DNA of 64,000 nucleotides from Bacillota bacterium (GTDB lineage: Bacteria; Bacillota; Dehalobacteriia; UBA4068; UBA4997): the NCBI GenBank assembly GCA_021771915.1, contig JAETNY010000006.1:166391-230390 (forward strand), in the 5' to 3' direction. Each line of letters starts with the position of its first letter. Within the stretch, counting starts at the first letter, position 1. Shown in pieces: positions 16,302 through 24,760 of this stretch. The notes beneath the pieces are model-generated. The model was given only the letters and a program-made list of their open reading frames with translations, was not told where the DNA came from and did not search any database. The position numbers were made by a program, and so were the translations under genes.

Positions 16302-17204
16302 ATGCGCCAATCAGAGCACAAAACCTTTCACATTATTCTCGCTGTGCTGCTGCTGGCTATAATCTGCATCGGTGGCACAGAACTCATCGTCTGCCGCATT
16401 GCCGCGCCAGAAGTTTATCAAACAATAACTGAACCCGTCAAACAATTTGTGGTCGATAAAAGGGAAAATCTGCTGCAACTCAATCAAACTATTGTCCAAA
16501 ACATAACCACCACAGCCGAAAACATAACCCAACAAACGGCCGCCATAGCTGCCGCCGTGGAGGAAGCCCAGCTACCGCAGGACGATGAACCTCTGCCGCC
16601 GGCGCCCCTGGCCGGCAATCCGGATATTACCAGCCTGATTGAAAAGGACGGCCACCTTTACTTAACCGGCAGCGAGCCAGAAATGATTTATTATAATCAG
16701 AAATCAGAACCCTGGGCAAGCCAAAACTATGGTACTGACCCCATAGCCGGCTATGGCTGCGGCCCCACTGCTTTGGCAATGGTGGTTTCAACCCTGCGTC
16801 CGGAAAATGTCAACCCCATTGAAATGGCTCAATTCTGTACTGACAGTGGTTATTGGGCCAACCGCCAGGGTTCTTATCTTTCTATTGTCAACGGCGTAGC
16901 CGACGCTTATAGCCTGACCTGCACCTCTCTGCCGCCGGCCGAATTAAATCATGATGATTTTAAAGCCCAGTTAAGCAGCAACAAACTGGCCATAGCTTTA
17001 ATGCGCAAAGGCCACTTCACCTCCAGCGGTCATTTCATCGTACTGCGCGGCGTTACCAATGACGGCAAAATTCTGGTATCTGACCCGGCCAGCCTGGAGC
17101 GCAGCCTAATCCCCTGGGATTTACAGCTAATCCTTGATGAACTTTCATACAGCAGGTCTGCCGGCTCACCGCTCTGGCTGCTTTCCTATGATGTACAGCC
17201 ATAA
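16302..17204 (+). CDS. Membrane-anchored C39-like cysteine protease
   Basis: A 300-residue protein with an N-terminal membrane anchor (about 10-34), a coiled Thr/Gln/Ala stalk to about 95, and a C39-family papain-like domain. The catalytic Cys is in YGCGPTALAMV, the His in SGHFIVLRG and the Asp in VSDPAS. The domain faces outward and probably cleaves or binds peptides at the wall. AAAAAGGAA lies upstream of the ATG. It is a single gene with its own terminator at 17233-17275. Confidence 0.85.
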   Translation: MRQSEHKTFHIILAVLLLAIICIGGTELIVCRIAAPEVYQTITEPVKQFVVDKRENLLQLNQTIVQNITTTAENITQQTAAIAAAVEEAQLPQDDEPLPPAPLAGNPDITSLIEKDGHLYLTGSEPEMIYYNQKSEPWASQNYGTDPIAGYGCGPTALAMVVSTLRPENVNPIEMAQFCTDSGYWANRQGSYLSIVNGVADAYSLTCTSLPPAELNHDDFKAQLSSNKLAIALMRKGHFTSSGHFIVLRGVTNDGKILVSDPASLERSLIPWDLQLILDELSYSRSAGSPLWLLSYDVQP

Positions 17205-17232
17205 AGTGGCCTTGCAATCGCTAACTGCTCAC
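17202..17232 (+). repeat. Dispersed intergenic repeat, copy 2
   Basis: TAAAGTGGCCTTGCAATCGC and the next bases match the reverse of 104-134 with few changes, and 22878-22909 more loosely. It overlaps the stop codon of the C39-like gene and precedes its terminator. Confidence 0.45.
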
Positions 17233-17275
17233 AAAAAAACCCCTCCAAGCTTTGTTGCTCAGAGGGGTTTTTTTA
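17233..17275. terminator. Terminator of the C39-like protease gene
   Basis: CCCCTC and GAGGGG pair across a 16-base loop, extended by A7 and T7 runs on the two sides. It serves the plus-strand gene and probably also the convergent minus-strand gene ending at 17286. Confidence 0.85.
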
Positions 17276-17285
17276 TCTCTTATAA

Positions 17286-17783
17286 TTATTTATCTTCGTC
17301 CTCGCTCTGCTTTGTTTCGTCCTCAACTTCAACATATTCAGCATCATTAGAGAACACAGCAGCATCACAAACCGGGCAAACAACCTCAATCGGTTCGTCA
17401 GCCTCTAAAATATCGGAACTGAAGCAAACGGTTTCATGGCAGTTCGGACAGGTAACTTCCACATAGTCCTCCTCGTCCTCACAACAGCAATCGTCATCAT
17501 CACAATCGCATTCATCATCGTCATGATGATGGTGATGACAACAGCAATCATCATCTTCATCGCCGTAAACTTCTTCCTCAATCTCAGCCAAATCCTCGTC
17601 CAATTCATCAACGTAATCATAGATTTCGTCCAAATCAGCAGACATATCGGCCATTTCATCAGCCATATCGGCCAGAATATCCAATATGGATTTCAGCAGC
17701 TTACCCTCTTTGGTGGTTTCGTCAACCTCCATTCCCTGAGCCAAGCCCTGCAAAAATACAACTTTTTCTTTCAGTTCACTCAT
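17286..17783 (-). CDS. CD1247-like acidic zinc-ribbon protein with His/Cys/Asp cluster
   Basis: A 165-residue acidic protein. Residues 1-75 (MSELKEKVVFLQGLAQGM and the helix after it) match the CD1247 N-terminal domain family of Clostridia, whose function is unknown. A linker at about 78-103 is made of Cys, His and Asp runs (CCCHHHHHDDD). The C-terminal part is a zinc ribbon with CPNC and CPVC pairs. The linker looks fit to bind several metal ions. It is monocistronic with a GGGAGG ribosome site. Confidence 0.75.
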   Translation of the reverse strand: MSELKEKVVFLQGLAQGMEVDETTKEGKLLKSILDILADMADEMADMSADLDEIYDYVDELDEDLAEIEEEVYGDEDDDCCCHHHHHDDDECDCDDDDCCCEDEEDYVEVTCPNCHETVCFSSDILEADEPIEVVCPVCDAAVFSNDAEYVEVEDETKQSEDEDK

Positions 17784-17839
17784 AAGCGCAAACCTCCCTT
17801 TTGCAAATTTTCGGTATAGAACGCTGAATTAAAACATTT

Positions 17840-17865
17840 ATATGAATATACCCACACATTCATAT
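17840..17865 (-). promoter_or_regulatory. Inverted repeat upstream of the CD1247-like gene
   Basis: ATATGAAT and ATTCATAT, 10 bp apart, lie about 57-82 bp upstream of the start codon. The arms are perfect. It may be an operator; no regulator is identified. Confidence 0.35.
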
Positions 17866-17944
17866 AATATGCTAAATCTACCGATATTTTATCGGTAAAA
17901 TATTAAAAAATATCAAATAAACCAATATTGAAACGAATTTTTAA

Positions 17945-18499
17945 TTAAACACGCTCAATATATTCGTTGGTTTCGGTGTTAACGCGAATAACATCGCCCT
18001 CATTAATGAAAATCGGAACTTTAACCGTAGCGCCAGTATCCGTAACCGCCGGTTTGGTGCCGCCGGTGGCAGTTGCGCCAGGAATACCAGGGTCAGTCTG
18101 AACCACAGTCAGTTCAACCTGGGGTGGGAAATCCACGCCTAAAATATCGCCCTTAAAGAACAGAATATACAAATCCATGTTCTCTTTCAAATATTTCAGT
18201 TTGGGACCAATCTGGTCAGCAGTCAAAGACATCTGCTCATAACTCTGATTATCCATAAATACATAATCGCCATCATTATACAGATATTGCATCTGTTTGC
18301 GCTCCAAATGAGCCTTCGGCACTTTCTCGCCAGCAGCAAAGGTACGCTCCACCACGCCGCCAGTGCGCACATTTTTCAGCTTGGTACGCACAAAAGCCGA
18401 GCCTTTTCCGGGCTTAACGTGCTGAAAATCAACCACAATAAAGGCATCGCCATCTAAATCAATGGAAACACCATTTCTAAAATCATTACTGGAAATCAC
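17945..18499 (-). CDS. efp: Translation elongation factor P
   Basis: EF-P helps ribosomes form peptide bonds at proline runs. The 184-residue protein has three beta-barrel domains, and the loop [10 protein letters not shown] near residue 32 carries the tip lysine that is modified in some bacteria. No modification enzyme gene is adjacent. The start is a GTG at 18499, set by GGAGG 9 bases upstream and by the family start (V/M)ISSNDF; a longer open frame upstream is rejected. Confidence 0.96.
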   Translation of the reverse strand: MISSNDFRNGVSIDLDGDAFIVVDFQHVKPGKGSAFVRTKLKNVRTGGVVERTFAAGEKVPKAHLERKQMQYLYNDGDYVFMDNQSYEQMSLTADQIGPKLKYLKENMDLYILFFKGDILGVDFPPQVELTVVQTDPGIPGATATGGTKPAVTDTGATVKVPIFINEGDVIRVNTETNEYIERV

Positions 18500-18563
18500 T
18501 AATATTACCTCCTGCCTTTTTATCAACTTTCTGCCGAAATGTAGGCTATAATTTTTCGCTTAT

Positions 18564-18592
18564 ATTATACCACATAAAATCAGATTGCACAA
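18564..18592 (-). promoter_or_regulatory. Promoter of efp
   Basis: TTGTGC (18587-18592), a 17-bp spacer and TATAAT (18564-18569) with a TGG extended -10, giving a start about 60 bp before efp. Confidence 0.7.
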
Positions 18593-18630
18593 GCTTTTTT
18601 TTCCAATCCTAACAAATCGGTTCAAAGAAA

Positions 18631-18668
18631 TAAATGCCGCCGTTTTCCACGGGAACGGCGGCATTTGT
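18631..18668 (-). terminator. Terminator of rplS
   Basis: Minus-strand arms GCCGCCGTT and AACGGCGGC with a nine-base loop, followed by ATTTATTT, 27 bp past the rplS stop. Confidence 0.8.
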
Positions 18669-18694
18669 TAATTTTACAGACTAAAAACTCCGGC

Positions 18695-19036
18695 CTAGCG
18701 GATATCCTTAATACGTGCAGCCTTACCGGTGAGGTTACGCAGATAATAAAGCTTCGCCCGACGCACTTTGCCGCGACGCATAACCTGAATTTTAGCCAGT
18801 CTGGGGGAATGCACAGGGAAAGTTCTCTCCACGCCAACGCCATAGCTTACACGGCGCACGGTAAATGTTTCCCGAATACCACTGTTCTGGCGTTTAATTA
18901 CCACGCCCTCATACTGCTGAATTCTCTCCTTGCCGCCCTCAACAACGCGTACGGAAAGGCGAACAGTATCACCAGGTTTAAACTCCGGAATATCATCACG
19001 CAACTGTTCTTTTTCCAATTCTTCGATTACGTTCAT
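18695..19036 (-). CDS. rplS: 50S ribosomal protein L19
   Basis: L19 sits at the interface of the two ribosomal subunits. The 113-residue protein has the conserved [29 protein letters not shown] and [13 protein letters not shown] stretches. The ATG at 19036 follows AAGGAGG. It is monocistronic here, without rimM or trmD upstream, which is unusual, and has its own promoter, structured leader and terminator. Confidence 0.97.
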   Translation of the reverse strand: MNVIEELEKEQLRDDIPEFKPGDTVRLSVRVVEGGKERIQQYEGVVIKRQNSGIRETFTVRRVSYGVGVERTFPVHSPRLAKIQVMRRGKVRRAKLYYLRNLTGKAARIKDIR

Positions 19037-19155
19037 GGTCTGTTTCCTCCTTAACATCTCGGAGCGTTCATACCCGGCGGCCTCAATCGAATAAAGCCGC
19101 GGCAGCGGACCGTCCGTTCATTCATATTAAATCAGCCTGAATGTTGGCCTAAAAT
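19037..19155 (-). promoter_or_regulatory. Structured rplS leader, candidate L19 leader RNA
   Basis: The leader of about 120 bases contains the short hairpin CGGACGGTCCG and a longer GCGGC..GCCGC stem. Ribosomal protein L19 leaders that autoregulate rplS are known in Bacillota. The folding here is seen by eye only, so membership of that family is a suggestion. Confidence 0.4.
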
Positions 19156-19163
19156 ACTTAACT

Positions 19164-19192
19164 ATTTTAACACATCGCCAATCGTTTGGCAA
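19164..19192 (-). promoter_or_regulatory. Promoter of rplS
   Basis: TTGCCA (19187-19192), a 17-bp spacer and TAAAAT (19164-19169). Transcription would start near 19157. Confidence 0.7.
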
Positions 19193-19210
19193 GCTTTTTT
19201 TGAAATTTTT

Positions 19211-20191
19211 TCAATTCTTATCCTCTTGCGTCTGCTCCACAGCGCTCACAATCTGATTTTGCAGGCTGGCCGCAAAACGCTTAAAACGCTCCTTATCCAA
19301 CTCTTCCACCATCTCTTTCAATTCAGACGGCGTAAAATAATATTTCTCACCACAGAACCGGCAAACCAACTCCGTCTGCTCACCGGCCTGCTCCTTTTCC
19401 TGCCAAAGTTCTTTCAGCTGCTTATAGCCCAGGCTTAAAAGCGCACCACGCAGACGTTCCTGGCTACATGAGCAGCGATAAGCCAAAGGCGCGCGCGCCA
19501 ACTCGCGCCACGGCACGCCCAACATAACCTCATCAGCCATTTCCGTCAGCGTCAGACCATTTGCCACCATCTGACTAATCGGCAGCAAATTGCTGATATT
19601 AAACTCCAGCTGTTTAATCACCTTTTCGTCGGCATGCGGCAAAACCTGCAACAGAAAACCACCGGCCGCGTCAACCGCACCGCCCGGTGCAATCCGCACG
19701 CCCAGCCCAACAGCAGCCGGCGTTTGCTCTGACTCCAAATAATATTGGGTGACGTCATCGCCAATTTCACCACTCACCAAATCCACCGTACCCGTGTATG
19801 GCTCGCCAAAGCCCATATCCTTAATTACGGTTAATGTGCCGCGCCCCACAGCGCCGCCCACATCAAGCTTGCTGTCCGACCGCCGGGCAATATCTACCTG
19901 CGGATTAGCTACAAAACCACGCACCGCACCGTCCGGTTCGGCCACCACCGCCAGACTGCCCAACGGGCCGTCGCCGTTCACACGCAGGGTCACGCTGTCG
20001 CCCTCGCCTTTCAGGTTCAGGCCAAAAAACACGCCGGCCGTCAAAAGACGCCCCAAAGCGGCCGCCGCCACACTCCAGGCGTCATGCCGCCGGCGCCCCT
20101 CCTCGCACAAATTAGTAGTCTGCGCCAGCCAAAGCTTAACGCTGCCGTCCTCGCTCACCCCACGCAGGCAATAATCCTGCTGCTCTGTCAT
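19211..20191 (-). CDS. hslO: Redox-regulated chaperone Hsp33
   Basis: Hsp33 protects unfolding proteins under oxidative stress. Its zinc centre is formed by CSC (in YRCSCSQERL) and CRFC (in VCRFCGEKYYF) near the C terminus; oxidation releases zinc and activates it. The N-terminal part has the family GDGPLG motif. The length of 326 is slightly above the usual 290-300. The ATG at 20191 has GAGGTG 7 bases upstream; an upstream GTG is less likely. Confidence 0.95.
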   Translation of the reverse strand: MTEQQDYCLRGVSEDGSVKLWLAQTTNLCEEGRRRHDAWSVAAAALGRLLTAGVFFGLNLKGEGDSVTLRVNGDGPLGSLAVVAEPDGAVRGFVANPQVDIARRSDSKLDVGGAVGRGTLTVIKDMGFGEPYTGTVDLVSGEIGDDVTQYYLESEQTPAAVGLGVRIAPGGAVDAAGGFLLQVLPHADEKVIKQLEFNISNLLPISQMVANGLTLTEMADEVMLGVPWRELARAPLAYRCSCSQERLRGALLSLGYKQLKELWQEKEQAGEQTELVCRFCGEKYYFTPSELKEMVEELDKERFKRFAASLQNQIVSAVEQTQEDKN

Positions 20192-20230
20192 CTGCAACAC
20201 CTCTATATTTTCTACTATTTTATTGCAACT

Positions 20231-21475
20231 TTATTTTAACAAATTATGCTTCAAAACAACCTCGCGCGTATCACGCGCAATCATCAGTTCTTCGTTAGTC
20301 GGCACCACATAAACCTTAACCCGGGACTCCGGTGCAGAAATCAGCTTAAAATCCTGCTCGGAACTGTTAATTTCCAAATCCAACTCCACACCGATATAAC
20401 TCAGACGCTGACAAACGTCTTTACGCATCTGCGCATCATTTTCACCCATACCGGCCGTAAACACAATCGCGTCCACACCACCCATTAATACCACATAGCC
20501 GCCAATCAGCTTAACCAGCTGATGATACAGCATGTCTACCGCCAACTTGGAACGCTTATGGCCATTACCAAGCGCCTTACGGATATCACGCATATCGCTG
20601 CTGATGCCAGAAATACCTAAAAGACCGCACTCCTTGTTCAGATACTCGCTTAAGCGCGCCGGCGTCCAGCCCTCCTGCTCCATCAAAAAGGCCGCAATCG
20701 AGGAATCAATCGTACCACAGCGCGTACCCATCATCAAACCCTCCAACGGCGTGAAACCCATGGTGGTATCCAAAACCCGGCCACCCTTAATTGCCGCCAG
20801 ACTGCTGCCATTACCAATATGGCAGGTGATAATTCTGGTTTCCTCCTGCGGCTTATTCAAAAGGCCAATAATCTGGTCACAAACATAAGCATGGGAGGTG
20901 CCATGAAAACCATAACGCCGAATATTGTATTTCTCATACATATCATAGCTGATAGGATACATATAAGCCTCCGGCGGCATGGTTTGATGAAATGCCGTGT
21001 CAAAAACGCCCACATTCGGCACGCCGGGCATCTCGTCCAGACAGGCCTGCACGCCAAGCAGCGCCGGCGGATTATGCAGCGGCGCCAGTTCATTAAGCTT
21101 AACCAGAAGCTGCAAATTCTCCGGCGTCAGTTCCACCGCCTCACTAAACAAATCACCGCCATGTACAATACGATGCCCAACCGCGCTTATCTCACTCAAA
21201 TCATGAACAACACCCAAATCAGAATGAGTCAGCAGTTTAATCACCATCGCCAGGGCGTCCCTGGAATTTTTCAGTTCACATTCAATAGTATCCTTCTTTT
21301 TGCGGTGTTCAATACCCAAACTGGTTTCCATTTCCAGATAAACAGTATGCTCAATATAAGAATCTGACAGTCCAATCTTATCCGCCACGCCTTTGGCCAA
21401 AGCCCTCTCAGAATTCGTGTTGAACAGCTGATATTTTAACGAAGAACTACCAGAATTTAATACCAAAATCAACAT
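20231..21475 (-). CDS. ackA: Acetate kinase
   Basis: AckA converts acetyl phosphate and ADP to acetate and ATP, a main energy step in fermentation. The N-terminal NSGSSSLKY, the FHGTSH and HIGNGSS motifs, GLMMGTRCG and TAGMGEN are all present, and the length of 414 is somewhat above the usual 400. GGGGGG precedes the ATG. pta is not adjacent. It shares direction with hslO but is separated by 39 bp. Confidence 0.97.
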   Translation of the reverse strand: MLILVLNSGSSSLKYQLFNTNSERALAKGVADKIGLSDSYIEHTVYLEMETSLGIEHRKKKDTIECELKNSRDALAMVIKLLTHSDLGVVHDLSEISAVGHRIVHGGDLFSEAVELTPENLQLLVKLNELAPLHNPPALLGVQACLDEMPGVPNVGVFDTAFHQTMPPEAYMYPISYDMYEKYNIRRYGFHGTSHAYVCDQIIGLLNKPQEETRIITCHIGNGSSLAAIKGGRVLDTTMGFTPLEGLMMGTRCGTIDSSIAAFLMEQEGWTPARLSEYLNKECGLLGISGISSDMRDIRKALGNGHKRSKLAVDMLYHQLVKLIGGYVVLMGGVDAIVFTAGMGENDAQMRKDVCQRLSYIGVELDLEINSSEQDFKLISAPESRVKVYVVPTNEELMIARDTREVVLKHNLLK

Positions 21476-21610
21476 TTTGCGTCCCCCCTTAAGCGAAACA
21501 ACATTTTTTCAATCCTATTGCCGCTTTAGGAGGCATATTACCGCCAATGCAGCCATAACTTGTTAAATAACAAAAATCTGCCGCTGCAAACAGCGCGGCC
21601 ATATTAAAAA

Positions 21611-22810
21611 ATGCTGAACCTATTTAGAATACTCATCTCCCTGACTATTTTCTGGACAATGCTACAACAGCCGCAGGCCGCCCTGCTGGCCGCGCAAAAT
21701 GCCCTCGGCAGCTGGTGGCGCAACGTACTCCCGGCCCTGCTGCCCTTTTTCATCTTAACCGAATTTTTAAGCCGCTGCGGTTTTATCCGCGCCTTAAGTA
21801 TCTGGCTGGAGCCGATTATGCAGCCGTTGTTTCGTCTGCCGGGAGCGGCCGCGCTGGGCATTATCCTCGGCTTTTTTGCCGGCTCGCCCACCGGCGGCGC
21901 TATCGCCGGGCAACTACGCAGCCAGCAGCTAATCAGCCGCAATGAGGGTGAACGCCTGACAGCTTTCTGCAACAACGCCGGCCCTCTTTATGTCATGATA
22001 ACCGTCACCGCCGCTTTGCAGCAGCCGGCGCTGGGTATCTGGCTTGCGCTGGCACATTATCCGCTGAACCTGCTTTTGGGCCTGCTGCTGCGCTTTTTCG
22101 CGCCAAAAAGAAATTCGCCCCAACCTCCGACACAATCCGTTCGGCAGTTAATAGCCTCCGGCTGGCAAGCAGCTTTCGGCCGCCAAACCAAAGTGCAGCC
22201 CTTAAGCCAAATGCTCAAGGAAAGTTCATTTAAAGCGCTTATAAACATCGGCATGATTGGCGCTTTTATGCTTATTTTCAGTCTGCTGCTGCTCACGCTG
22301 CGACAAACCGGTCTATTAAGCCTGCTGCAAATACTGTTGCAGCCCATCTGCCAGCTTTTTGGCCTGCCCAATTCCGTACTGCCGGCCTTAAGCGAGGGCT
22401 TTTTTGAAATGACGCTGGGCATTGACACGCTGGCCGCCAGCGCCGCCCCCTTGCAGGCCAAACTTTTATGCGCCGCCATAATTCTGGGCTGGAGCGGCCT
22501 TTCCATTCACACTCAAATTGCCGGGGTGCTGAATGAAACTGATTTAACCCTGAAATATTATCTGCCCTGCCGCCTGCTGCATTGTCTGGCCGCGCCAGCG
22601 CTGTTATTAGGCTGTCAAAAATTCGGTCTTATTAATATTGGCAGCAGCACCCTGCCAGAAACGAACGGCCTGTTCGGTATTATGCACCTGCTGGGTCTGG
22701 CTCAGACATTTAACGTCTGGCAGACTCTGGCCGCCTGGCTGCTGGGCAGTTTAATCTGCCTGCTGGCGCTGCTGTCCTGCTCATTTGTAATTGTTCATAA
22801 ACATCGTTAA
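21611..22810 (+). CDS. ylbJ: Sporulation integral membrane protein YlbJ
   Basis: A 399-residue, multi-pass membrane protein of the YlbJ / nucleoside-recognition (Gate) family. Two related membrane halves are visible, with family signatures FFAGSPTGGAIAGQL and FCNNAGPLYVMI in the first and SEGFFEMTLGI in the second. In Bacillus, YlbJ is made in the mother cell and is needed for spore cortex and heat resistance. It faces rsmD, a neighbour of ylbJ in many spore formers. No clear Shine-Dalgarno precedes the chosen ATG. Confidence 0.9.
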   Translation: MLNLFRILISLTIFWTMLQQPQAALLAAQNALGSWWRNVLPALLPFFILTEFLSRCGFIRALSIWLEPIMQPLFRLPGAAALGIILGFFAGSPTGGAIAGQLRSQQLISRNEGERLTAFCNNAGPLYVMITVTAALQQPALGIWLALAHYPLNLLLGLLLRFFAPKRNSPQPPTQSVRQLIASGWQAAFGRQTKVQPLSQMLKESSFKALINIGMIGAFMLIFSLLLLTLRQTGLLSLLQILLQPICQLFGLPNSVLPALSEGFFEMTLGIDTLAASAAPLQAKLLCAAIILGWSGLSIHTQIAGVLNETDLTLKYYLPCRLLHCLAAPALLLGCQKFGLINIGSSTLPETNGLFGIMHLLGLAQTFNVWQTLAAWLLGSLICLLALLSCSFVIVHKHR

Positions 22811-22877
22811 ATACTTTCAAAGGTTTCCAGCCAGCTATGCTGACTGGATTAGTTCACAATAAACTTTGCCGGCAGCC

Positions 22878-22909
22878 TTTGGCCTTGGCAATAGTTAAGC
22901 GTTCACTAA
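22878..22909 (+). repeat. Dispersed intergenic repeat, copy 3 (divergent)
   Basis: TTTGGCCTTGGCAATAGTTA and the following GCGTTCAC resemble the copies at 104-134 and 17202-17232 with several changes. It lies between the convergent ylbJ and coiled-coil genes. Confidence 0.35.
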
Positions 22910-23424
22910 CCTTTCCGACTAATCTCAAAACTGTCGCGCGTGGTTTTCACCGCCTCCACAACCTTATCCAGATTGCCCTCCAAATGCGCCAGCAAACTGT
23001 TTATGTAAGCTTCAGCGTCACTAATAATCTGGTCAGACTGCTCATTAGCCTTATTAACCATGCTTTCGCAATAATCCTTGGCCTCGCTGATAATTTTTTC
23101 GGCTTCCTGCTGTGCCATCTGCACAATTTCAGTTTCCTGCACAATTTTTTCTGCCTGCGCCCGGGCGTCGTCCAACATCTTTTTGCCCTGCGCTTCAATA
23201 CTCTCCAAAATTTTGTCGCTTTGCTCCAAAACCTGCTTGGCCTGCTTCATTTCCTCCGGTAAAATAGCATTAATTTTATCGATAGTTTCCAGAATAAAAT
23301 CACCCTCTGCCATAATTTTACCGGTCAGCGGCACCCGAGAACACTTTTCAATATAAGTTTCCAAATCCTGCAACAACACGCCAATATCAGCATTACCCAA
23401 GCCGTCGTTGTCCGTAAAATCCAT
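22906..23424 (-). CDS. Coiled-coil protein of the F0F1 b-subunit / DivIVA-like type
   Basis: A 172-residue soluble protein with no membrane segment. From about residue 60 to the end it is a long Gln/Glu/Ala/Lys coiled coil (for example ARAQAEKIVQETEIVQMAQQ) typical of DivIVA-like or ATP synthase b-like stalks. Proteins of this kind are found next to rsmD and coaD in Clostridia, with unknown roles. GGGAGG precedes the ATG at 23424. It is the third gene of an operon with a small membrane protein and rsmD. Confidence 0.7.
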   Translation of the reverse strand: MDFTDNDGLGNADIGVLLQDLETYIEKCSRVPLTGKIMAEGDFILETIDKINAILPEEMKQAKQVLEQSDKILESIEAQGKKMLDDARAQAEKIVQETEIVQMAQQEAEKIISEAKDYCESMVNKANEQSDQIISDAEAYINSLLAHLEGNLDKVVEAVKTTRDSFEISRKG

Positions 23425-23469
23425 TGTTTGCGCCTCCCTTTTAAGCAAATATCATTCCAATAAATAAGC

Positions 23470-24009
23470 CTATAATTCCCAATAATATACAGCCGTATCA
23501 CCATATACCCGGTTTTTTAACTGCCGCCAGCGTGTATCCGCCAAAAGTTCCGGTTCTCTGGCCGCTGTTTCCAGCATCACCAAAGCACCGCTCTGCAAAA
23601 AGCCCTCACGCAGCAGCAGAGGTTCAATCTTCGTAATCAGACCCTGATTATAAGGTGGGTCTAACAAAACAATATCAAAAGCTTTATTTGCGCCAATAAG
23701 CTGCTGCTCCGCCGCGCCGCAAAGCAACTGCGCACGCGCCGCCAGCCCCAGCCGAGCCAGATTTTCCTTAATCACCAGCTGCGCCGGCCGGGCCTGTTCA
23801 CAAAAAACTACGCCCTTCGCGCCCCGGGAAAGCGCCTCCAAACCCAGCGCTCCACTGCCGGCAAAAGTGTCCAAAACATACGCTCCCTCCAAAAACGGAG
23901 CCAGCGTGCTGAAAATAGCCTCTCTCACCCTATCTGTTGTGGGTCTGGTTCCGCGCCCGGCCGGCGCTTTGATAATCTGTCCGCGCTTATCACCTGCAAT
24001 TATCCGCAT
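23470..24009 (-). CDS. rsmD: 16S rRNA (guanine966-N2)-methyltransferase
   Basis: RsmD methylates G966 of 16S rRNA. The 179-residue protein has the family start MRIIAGDKRG, TRPTTDRVREAIF, the SAM loop DTFAGSGALGLEALSRGA and the catalytic DPPY motif. It follows a small membrane-protein gene by 21 bp and precedes the coiled-coil gene. coaD, its common partner, is absent. Confidence 0.96.
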   Translation of the reverse strand: MRIIAGDKRGQIIKAPAGRGTRPTTDRVREAIFSTLAPFLEGAYVLDTFAGSGALGLEALSRGAKGVVFCEQARPAQLVIKENLARLGLAARAQLLCGAAEQQLIGANKAFDIVLLDPPYNQGLITKIEPLLLREGFLQSGALVMLETAAREPELLADTRWRQLKNRVYGDTAVYYWEL

Positions 24010-24030
24010 AATATCTACCTAATTATATAT

Positions 24031-24201
24031 CTAATCTTTTTTCTTGCTGACAAACCAGTCAATCAACGCCGCCCAATGCAAAACATAATCCCCAGCTATC
24101 ATCAAAAGCAGCATAAACAAAATGACCCCAAAGCAAAAATTTATAACGCTGCCAGAATTTTTTTCAGCCAGCCGGCCATTTTTGTATTCACCGGTTCTCA
24201 C
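24031..24201 (-). CDS. Small single-pass membrane protein upstream of rsmD
   Basis: A 56-residue frame from a GTG at 24201: a polar start (RTGEYKNGRLAEKNSG), one membrane segment (about 18-40) and a basic end (WFVSKKKD). A GGA-rich stretch lies upstream and a good promoter (24222-24251) drives it. I do not recognise it. It heads the rsmD operon, and its clean frame and position argue that it is real. Confidence 0.55.
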   Translation of the reverse strand: MRTGEYKNGRLAEKNSGSVINFCFGVILFMLLLMIAGDYVLHWAALIDWFVSKKKD

Positions 24202-24221
24202 CTCTTTTTCCGATTACTTTT

Positions 24222-24251
24222 ATTATATCACAAAAATATACAATTTGTAAA
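24222..24251 (-). promoter_or_regulatory. Promoter of the small protein-rsmD operon
   Basis: TTTACA (24246-24251), an 18-bp spacer and TATAAT (24222-24227), 20 bp before the GTG start at 24201. Confidence 0.6.
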
Positions 24252-24363
24252 ATAGAAAAATTTGTAATTAATAAAAGCATAAAAATTAGTATAAAACCGG
24301 TCGATTGGCATAAACTAAAGCCAGATTATCTTTCAAGCAGATAATCTTCCTCTCCCAAACAAA

Positions 24364-24410
24364 CAAAATTCCGCTCCTGCAAATATTAAAAAGCAGTGGG
24401 CGGAATTTTG
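24364..24410 (-). terminator. Terminator of the zinc-ribbon gene
   Basis: An 11-bp perfect inverted repeat CAAAATTCCGC / GCGGAATTTTG, with an inner CTGC/GCAG pairing, lies 24 bp past the stop at 24435. The end on the minus strand is T-rich. Confidence 0.65.
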
Positions 24411-24434
24411 CGCTTTAAGCCTAAGCGTTATGCA

Positions 24435-24593
24435 TCAAACCTGCTCCAGCTGCTTTTTGGCCTCATAAGCAGCTGCGCGCTGACACATGGGACAAATAAT
24501 AACCGGCTTTTTGCCGCTTCGGATATCTTCAAAATCTTTATTCATCTTATTAATTTCCATTTTTTTACCGCATAAAGCGCAACGAATTTCCAT
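24435..24593 (-). CDS. YlaI-like zinc-ribbon protein
   Basis: A 52-residue protein with two CxxC pairs (CALC at 5-8 and CPMC at 34-37) that would bind one zinc, and a helical C-terminal tail rich in Ala, Lys and Gln. This layout resembles the small YlaI (DUF2197) family of spore-forming bacteria, of unknown function. AAAGGTGA precedes the ATG. It is a single gene with its own terminator, divergent from gpr. Confidence 0.7.
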   Translation of the reverse strand: MEIRCALCGKKMEINKMNKDFEDIRSGKKPVIICPMCQRAAAYEAKKQLEQV

Positions 24594-24760
24594 AATAACG
24601 TCACCTTTCCGCACCTTTCAGGCGTAATCAAAAAAGCGCATAAAAATATAAATAATATAAAAAATAATATAAAATAAGCTATTTTATTATTCGCTAAAGC
24701 ATAAGCTTCTTCCTGCCTGAAATGGCATTGTAAAAATTTTTATTTTTGGAGGCTATTATA

